9,253 bases of DNA from Clostridia bacterium (GTDB lineage Bacteria; Bacillota; Clostridia; Oscillospirales; Acutalibacteraceae): positions 1 through 9,253 of the forward strand of contig CAAGND010000199.1 in assembly GCA_900771185.1 (NCBI GenBank), in the 5' to 3' direction. Below, in pieces: positions 5,148 to 9,253 of this stretch; position 1 is the stretch's first letter, and each line of letters begins with the position of its first letter. A program made the position numbers and the translations under genes. Under the pieces are notes generated by a model. The model saw only the letters and a list, made by a program, of their open reading frames with translations. It was not told the DNA's origin and searched no databases.

Positions 5148-6728
5148 TTAAAGTTTTGTGTCTGACAGGAACTCACCGCTGATTTCGGCCTTGCCGATTG
5201 CCTGAAGCTCCTCGTAGCTGGCGGTAGAAGCAACGGCGGCAAGTGCTTCGCGGCGTCTGAACAGCTCCTCATACATCTTATCTCTCTTAGCGCCTGTGAG
5301 ATTGTAGATGAATTTGGGCACAACTCCGAGAGAGGAGGTGATGACCGGAAGACCGGTTGCAAGCATGAATATCCAGCGCTTTGTGCTGTCGGCCTGAGTG
5401 CCGATGGTTTTGCCCTGAATATATCCGATCTCCTTCATGAGAAGGTTGTTGATAACTCGCAGTGCAACGCCCTGTAGTTTTAGTATAAGACTCTGAGCAA
5501 CTCCGGTCATGGCTTCGGTTCTGTAACCGTTTTTCCACTCGCAGTAGTCCATGGCTTCATTGCGAAGCTCTGTGGGTATGACCTTTTTGAGTCCGTATGT
5601 GATCATTTCGATGGTTTCCTCGACCATCAGAACCGGAATCATAACTTTCTTTTTAGTGAAATTATTGTTTATGAGACCAATTGCAAAAACGGAGAGCCAG
5701 CACATGTCAACATAGAGATCAGTGAAAATCCAGATAGCTTTTGTGGAGAAGCGCTGACGTGCCCACGGAACAAGGGCATAGCTGGCGGGGGATACGAAGG
5801 CACCCGGTATACCGACTATGGTGCTGATGGAGGCTGTGCCGAGAACGTCAATATAGTAGTTTGTTCTGCTGGTTGAAACCGAGAACGCGCCGAGGAAGTC
5901 GGAAAGCAGAATGAGCAGCAACGGCTTGTTGTTGATAATGGACTTCAAGCCCTTGAGAATGCTGGGTCGCTCAATGGACTGCATGACTCGTTCGCGCGAT
6001 ACGCAGTAGAAGAATATCGCCATTGAGGCTGAGATGACGCTGCACAGAAGTCCCATCGATATGTATAGACCCTTCATGCTCATCTTTATAATTTCATGGT
6101 TAACGAGGTCGATCATCAGTCCCATGAGAATTTCGGGCGCTTTTTCAACAAATCCTGAAAGCAGGTTGGCTTGAGTGATGAGCCGTGTTCTGTCAAGCGG
6201 ATTTGGTGTTATAGTTGCCAACAGTCCAGATGACGCCATACCGGTAAAGGTTCCTGCGGTCTCAGAGATGACAGAGAATATGAAATAGAAAATAAATTTC
6301 GGAATGTAGTCTTCAGCGGAGTTGGGGAAGAAGACAGGCAGAAGCCAGTATAAAAATCCAAAAATCGTTAGGGGAATTCCCATATACAGTAGGTAGGGGC
6401 GGAATTTTCCGAATCTTGTTCTCGTCCGGTCAACTATAACGCCTATAAATGTATCGTTTATAACGTCCCACACTCCGCCTATGGCATCGAGTATAGCGAG
6501 ATAGTTAAAACTGATTTTGACAACATCGTAGATGAAACGCTGACTGTACTTGCTGATGTTGAAGCTTGCGGAAACATCGTTGAGAATGTAGGCAACAGTC
6601 TCCCTTGTTCCGACATACCTGCGGTTTTGGTACACGGGCTGGCGGCTTTCCGTGTCTGTTGCGGCGCGCTTAACGTCGAGGCTGGCACTGTTGACTTCGG
6701 CTGCTTGTGTCTGCTTTTTATCAGGCAT
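5148..6728 (-). CDS. GPH/MelB-type sugar:cation symporter (MFS)
   Basis: A 526-aa polytopic membrane protein of the glycoside-pentoside-hexuronide:cation symporter family, which carries sugars such as melibiose with Na+ or H+. The key signature is WDVIND (87-92), matching the WDAINDP segment of MelB. D88 and D92 correspond to the two cation-site aspartates of helix II. It is followed by the loop DRTRTRFGKFRPY (100-112), typical of the family. A second family-like stretch is DYCEWKNGYRTEA at about residues 394-406. About twelve hydrophobic segments are visible. Compared with MelB (about 470 aa) it has a hydrophilic N-terminal extension of about 35 residues and a charged C-terminal tail. An oddity is threonine at residue 93, where MelB has proline after the second aspartate. 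The start at 6728 has an AAGGAG site about 8 nt upstream. Because it is convergent with a GH36 alpha-galactosidase, an alpha-galactoside is the most likely cargo (inference). Confidence 0.87.
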   Translation of the reverse strand: MPDKKQTQAAEVNSASLDVKRAATDTESRQPVYQNRRYVGTRETVAYILNDVSASFNISKYSQRFIYDVVKISFNYLAILDAIGGVWDVINDTFIGVIVDRTRTRFGKFRPYLLYMGIPLTIFGFLYWLLPVFFPNSAEDYIPKFIFYFIFSVISETAGTFTGMASSGLLATITPNPLDRTRLITQANLLSGFVEKAPEILMGLMIDLVNHEIIKMSMKGLYISMGLLCSVISASMAIFFYCVSRERVMQSIERPSILKGLKSIINNKPLLLILLSDFLGAFSVSTSRTNYYIDVLGTASISTIVGIPGAFVSPASYALVPWARQRFSTKAIWIFTDLYVDMCWLSVFAIGLINNNFTKKKVMIPVLMVEETIEMITYGLKKVIPTELRNEAMDYCEWKNGYRTEAMTGVAQSLILKLQGVALRVINNLLMKEIGYIQGKTIGTQADSTKRWIFMLATGLPVITSSLGVVPKFIYNLTGAKRDKMYEELFRRREALAAVASTASYEELQAIGKAEISGEFLSDTKL

Positions 6729-6761
6729 ACGAACACTCCTTCTGACCTAATATTGTATATA

Positions 6762-6777
6762 CACAAATTACTTTGTG
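6762..6777. promoter_or_regulatory. Palindrome over the symporter transcription start, putative operator
   Basis: CACAAA (6762-6767) and TTTGTG (6772-6777) are perfect 6-bp arms around TTAC. The palindrome covers the predicted +1 of the symporter promoter (start near 6773), a typical place for a repressor site that would couple transporter expression to sugar supply. No regulator gene is in the window. Confidence 0.45.
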
Positions 6778-6779
6778 AA

Positions 6780-6808
6780 ATTATAACATAAATAATTATT
6801 GTTTTCAA
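6780..6808 (-). promoter_or_regulatory. Sigma-A promoter of the symporter gene
   Basis: On the minus strand TTGAAA (6803-6808) and TATAAT (6780-6785) are separated by 17 nt, giving a start near 6773 and a leader of about 45 nt. The -10 matches consensus exactly and the -35 differs at one position. Confidence 0.8.
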
Positions 6809-6836
6809 TAGTTTATATTTAATTTTTTAATATAAG
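6808..6836 (+). promoter_or_regulatory. Weak candidate sigma-E promoter of the spoIIIA operon
   Basis: In Bacillus subtilis spoIIIA is transcribed in the mother cell by sigma-E. Here ATAGTTT (6808-6814) and AATATAAG (6829-6836) are 14 nt apart. This loosely matches the ATA-type -35 and CATACA-T -10 of sigma-E promoters and lies just upstream of the spoIIIAA ribosome binding site. The -10 matches at only about five of eight positions in very AT-rich DNA, so the assignment is tentative. Confidence 0.3.
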
Positions 6837-6860
6837 ATATTTGTTTCCCAAAGGTTCTAT

Positions 6861-7958
6861 ATGAGGACAAGGCGTCATAAATATTTTTACAGGACGCGGA
6901 CAAAGGGGGGACGCTTCTTGCGGAACAGAGACGGTTTTGCACAGGTTATCCGCTTTCTGACACCTGAATTGCGTGCGGCACTTGATATACTTGGCGGTGA
7001 GCTGAAACGCTCGGTCTGCGAGATACGCCTGCGCGCCGGGCGACCTGCCGTGCTTGTTTTGGAGGACGGGAGCACGCTGTTTTTCTATCCGAACGGCAGA
7101 GTGAGCAGGATTTACGGCGGCGGTGTCTGTGTATTAAGCTGTGCTGAGCTGGCCGATTGCTTCAACAGGCTCTGCGGATATTCCGTTCACAGCAACTCAT
7201 CTTCGATAGCAAACGGCTTTATCAGCCTTGAGGGAGGACACAGGGCGGGGATATGCGGAACGGCGGTGTGTTCCGATTCGGGAAAGGTCACCGCCGTCAG
7301 GGATATCAGCAGTATAAATATCCGTATAGCCGGGGAGTTTATCGGCACGGCGGACAGACTTTATGAAAGCCTGTTTGCAGACGGGACACAGTCCGTTATC
7401 ATCGGTGGACCTCCGCTCTCCGGAAAAACAACAATTTTGAGAGATTTGGCACGTCAGCTTTCAGGTGCTTCAAGAGGAGTGTACCGGCGTGTCGCTGTTG
7501 TAGATGAACGCGGCGAGATAGCCGCATCATATCGGGGACAGCCGCAGATGGATATAGGCTTTTGCGATGTCCTCAGCGGATATCCCAAGGCGGAGGGAAT
7601 AATGATTGCTCTGCGGACGCTTTCTCCGCAGGTGATAATCTGTGACGAGATAGGCAGTATGCGGGAAGTTGAAGCTGTATGCGAGGGAATGAATTCGGGC
7701 GTTGATTTTGTCTTGAGCGCGCATATGGGACATTGCCGGGAATTGTTTATGCGCACGCCGCTCAGATGTCTTGCGCAAAGCGGCGCATTTTCAAAGCTTG
7801 TGATGCTCAGAGGCAAAAGTCCGTGTGACACTGAAGGAATATACGGAATAAAGGAGCTTTCAGATGAGATTTGCGGGAGCGGCGGCTCTGACAGCCGCGT
7901 GTCTGCTTTTGGGTCAGTATTTTTCCCGCTGTCTGACGATGCGAGTCAAACAGCTTGA
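6861..7958 (+). CDS. spoIIIAA: Stage III sporulation protein AA, SpoIIIAA ATPase
   Basis: The cytoplasmic secretion-type ATPase of the SpoIIIA-SpoIIQ complex in the mother cell, thought to power the channel to the forespore. A Walker A motif GPPLSGKTT (183-191, K189), a DERGE segment (215-219) and a Walker B VIICDE (258-263, D262/E263) are present, along with the preceding SpoIIIAA-type N-domain (CEIRLRAGRP, 53-62). The ATG at 6861 has AAAGG (6850-6854) 6 nt upstream and gives 365 aa. An in-frame TTG at 6918 after a G-rich AAAGGGGGG run (6902-6910) gives 346 aa. It would remove a basic leader (residues 1-19) that is unusual for the family, so the start is not settled. B. subtilis SpoIIIAA is about 307 aa. 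Part of the extra length is at the C-terminus: residues from about 335 on are read from the +1 frame of spoIIIAB, a 95-nt overlap. First gene of the operon. Confidence 0.93.
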   Translation: MRTRRHKYFYRTRTKGGRFLRNRDGFAQVIRFLTPELRAALDILGGELKRSVCEIRLRAGRPAVLVLEDGSTLFFYPNGRVSRIYGGGVCVLSCAELADCFNRLCGYSVHSNSSSIANGFISLEGGHRAGICGTAVCSDSGKVTAVRDISSINIRIAGEFIGTADRLYESLFADGTQSVIIGGPPLSGKTTILRDLARQLSGASRGVYRRVAVVDERGEIAASYRGQPQMDIGFCDVLSGYPKAEGIMIALRTLSPQVIICDEIGSMREVEAVCEGMNSGVDFVLSAHMGHCRELFMRTPLRCLAQSGAFSKLVMLRGKSPCDTEGIYGIKELSDEICGSGGSDSRVSAFGSVFFPLSDDASQTA

Positions 7959-8373
7959 GGCTGCGGCCGTTATGCTCGGAGTCATCCGTACAAAGCTCCA
8001 GTATAGCTGTTGCCCTGTCTCTGAGCTTGTCGAGGAGCTGGCGTCCCGGGAGGATATAGCTGTTCTGCGGTTTATCCGTCCGTGCGCCGAGGCTTGCCGG
8101 AGCGGAAAGGATTTTCCGGTCGCATGGCGAGAGGCTCTCGGCGAGAGGGAAAATATATCAAACTTTAAAGCGGATGATGTGAAAAAACTGACGGCGTTCG
8201 GAGAAACGCTCGGCACAACGGCGATAGAGGGTCAGCTCGCATCGTGCGATATGTACACTGCTTTGCTTGGCGAGAGTCTCGCCTGCGCCAGAAATGATAT
8301 GAAAAAATACTCAAAGCTTTTTCCCGCACTCGGAGTGCTTTTCGGAATAGCTGTCTTAGTTATAGCCGCATAG
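7864..8373 (+). CDS. spoIIIAB: Stage III sporulation protein AB
   Basis: A 169-aa protein close in length to B. subtilis SpoIIIAB (about 171 aa). It has an N-terminal membrane segment (about residues 3-20) and a C-terminal one (about 154-169) around a helical soluble domain. The repeated RxxxLEAAAVMLGVIRTKLQY-like stretch (27-47) and GETLGTTAIEGQ (114-125) are typical of this type II secretion F-like family. It is thought to act with SpoIIIAA in the inner part of the complex. The start has GGAG at 7853-7856, 7 nt upstream, inside the 3' end of spoIIIAA. It follows spoIIIAA and precedes spoIIIAC by 29 nt. Confidence 0.9.
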   Translation: MRFAGAAALTAACLLLGQYFSRCLTMRVKQLEAAAVMLGVIRTKLQYSCCPVSELVEELASREDIAVLRFIRPCAEACRSGKDFPVAWREALGERENISNFKADDVKKLTAFGETLGTTAIEGQLASCDMYTALLGESLACARNDMKKYSKLFPALGVLFGIAVLVIAA

Positions 8374-8402
8374 GCGGTTCACGGAGGAAAGGAATTTTTT
8401 AT

Positions 8403-8597
8403 ATGGAAGTGGAGATAATCCTGAAAATTGCAGCAGTGGGAATCATAGTAGCCGTTTTAAATCAGGTTCTGTCCAGGGCGGGGCGGGATGACTATGCGCT
8501 GATAACGGCTCTCGCAGGTGTTGTTGTGGTGCTGATAATGCTTCTTCCCTATTTTGAAACTCTGCTCGGCACCGTGAAATCGGTTTTCGGTATTTGA
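8403..8597 (+). CDS. spoIIIAC: Stage III sporulation protein AC
   Basis: A 64-aa membrane protein with two hydrophobic helices (about residues 5-24 and 32-50), matching SpoIIIAC in size (about 68 aa in B. subtilis), hydropathy and position. The short loop SRAGRDDYA (24-32) between the helices is typical of the family. The ATG has an AAAGGA site 9 nt upstream; a stronger GGAGG (8383-8387) is 15 nt away, which is rather far. Part of the mother-cell membrane complex. Confidence 0.9.
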   Translation: MEVEIILKIAAVGIIVAVLNQVLSRAGRDDYALITALAGVVVVLIMLLPYFETLLGTVKSVFGI

Positions 8598-8598
8598 T

Positions 8599-8991
8599 AT
8601 GGAGGATATTATAAAGCTTGCGGCGGTTTCGCTGATATCCGCGGTGCTGTATGTTGTGGTAAAACAGCTTCGTCCGGACTATGCGGTGTTTGTTCAGATA
8701 TGTTCCGTCTCGGCGGTTTCGGTGTTCGCCGTGAGCTATGCGGCAGATATAATCGCAGCAGCTCTTGCGATGACGGAGTTTTCCGGAACGGATACATATC
8801 CGGTAAAAATTCTGATAAAGTCGCTCGGTATAGCCATAGTGACACAGCTCGCTGGAGATGTGTGCCGAGACAACGGAAATTCCGCACTGGCGTCAGGTGT
8901 CGAGCTTGCAGGTCGCTTTGCCATAATCGCGCTGTCGCTTCCGTTGATACGTCAGGTGGCTGAGCTTGCCTCCGGTCTGATAAACTCCTGA
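8599..8991 (+). CDS. spoIIIAD: Stage III sporulation protein AD
   Basis: A 130-aa membrane protein related to SpoIIIAC but longer, about the size of B. subtilis SpoIIIAD. It has hydrophobic segments at about residues 4-22, 30-58 and 106-125. The conserved middle segment IKSLGIAIVTQLAGDVCRDN (73-92) is typical of the family. The start is one nucleotide after the spoIIIAC stop (TGA-T-ATG) and has no good ribosome binding site; the nearest GGAGG is downstream of the ATG. Translation is therefore probably coupled to spoIIIAC. Confidence 0.92.
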   Translation: MEDIIKLAAVSLISAVLYVVVKQLRPDYAVFVQICSVSAVSVFAVSYAADIIAAALAMTEFSGTDTYPVKILIKSLGIAIVTQLAGDVCRDNGNSALASGVELAGRFAIIALSLPLIRQVAELASGLINS

Positions 8992-9018
8992 GAACATGAA
9001 AGGTGATAAGCCTGAGAC

Positions 9019-9253
9019 ATGAAAAACTTTAAAAGAGCGTTAAAAACGTTTTTTATCCTCCTTTTGCTTTCGGTGCCCCTGACAATATCGGCGGGAGCGC
9101 AGGGGAATACGGCGGAAGAATATTATAGCGAACAGTACCGCATCAGCAGGGCGGAGGATTTAAAAGATGCGCTCCCGCAGGATGCGAAAGACTATATGGA
9201 GTCGATAGGGATAGATGAGGCGGATTTCTATTCGATATTTGAAGCGTCGCCGA
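9019..9253 (+). CDS. spoIIIAE: Stage III sporulation protein AE, 5' part only
   Basis: The first 78 codons run off the right edge. The product begins with a basic N-terminus and a hydrophobic signal-like segment (FFILLLLSVPLTISAGA, 11-27), followed by an acidic, helical region with DAKDYMESIGID (54-65), as in SpoIIIAE N-termini. The full family protein is a polytopic membrane protein of about 390-400 aa in the SpoIIIA complex. The ATG has an AAAGGTGAT site (8999-9007) 11 nt upstream and lies 27 nt after spoIIIAD. An 8-codon ORF at 8996 overlaps this leader and is not considered real. Confidence 0.88.
   Translation, partial: MKNFKRALKTFFILLLLSVPLTISAGAQGNTAEEYYSEQYRISRAEDLKDALPQDAKDYMESIGIDEADFYSIFEASP

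Noticed and set aside
7454..7831. Minus-strand ORFs of 125 and 83 codons in spoIIIAA
   Set aside because: They are antisense to the conserved Walker B region of SpoIIIAA, with no binding site and no similarity I can recognise.
8996..9022. Eight-codon ORF between spoIIIAD and spoIIIAE
   Set aside because: It overlaps the spoIIIAE ribosome binding site and start, is too short to judge, and has no ribosome binding site of its own.
1..9253. CRISPR array, insertion sequence, tRNA, rRNA, phage or defence genes
   Set aside because: I looked for regularly spaced repeats, transposase or integrase motifs, terminal inverted repeats with target duplications, and cloverleaf-like segments, and saw none. 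All long ORFs have ordinary metabolic, surface or sporulation explanations.

Overview
The window comes from an endospore-forming member of the Firmicutes, most likely a gut-type Clostridia (Oscillospiraceae/Ruminococcaceae-like). The main evidence is the start of a spoIIIA sporulation operon (spoIIIAA-AB-AC-AD and the 5' end of spoIIIAE) at the right end. Supporting signs are AT-rich intergenic DNA, sigma-A-type promoters close to consensus, purine-rich ribosome binding sites and Rho-independent terminators. The genus call is inference.

Layout, left to right. (1) A minus-strand HAD-superfamily (HAD-IB, SerB-like) phosphatase gene at 134-700, with its terminator at 11-48. (2) An intergenic region of about 520 bp, rich in inverted repeats. 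It ends in a near-consensus promoter that drives a 43-codon orphan ORF (1225-1356) with its own terminator (1423-1453). The promoter's -35 box directly abuts a perfect 16-bp inverted repeat. (3) A minus-strand gene for an exported, beta-propeller-like protein of 520 aa (1648-3210), with its own promoter and terminator. (4) Divergent from it, a cytoplasmic GH36-type alpha-galactosidase (3393-5069). (5) Convergent with that, a GPH/MelB-type sugar:cation symporter (5148-6728). The two share one 18-bp perfect hairpin as a bidirectional terminator. (6) Divergent from the symporter, the spoIIIA operon (6861 to the window end).

How the genes fit together. The symporter and the alpha-galactosidase make a plausible alpha-galactoside (melibiose/raffinose-type) uptake and hydrolysis pair, although each has its own promoter. 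SpoIIIAA-AE build part of the mother-cell channel/secretion complex (the feeding tube, with SpoIIIAF-AH and SpoIIQ) needed for forespore development. The remaining operon genes should lie just beyond the right edge.

Most of the window is ordinary, well-understood gene content. I did not find a clearly new multi-gene system. The part least explained by known families is the small orphan transcription unit at about 1041-1453: two related TGTGCA/TGCACA palindromes, a strong promoter, a 43-aa ORF, several small RNA hairpins and a terminator. The second most unusual point is a 95-nt out-of-frame overlap between spoIIIAA and spoIIIAB.
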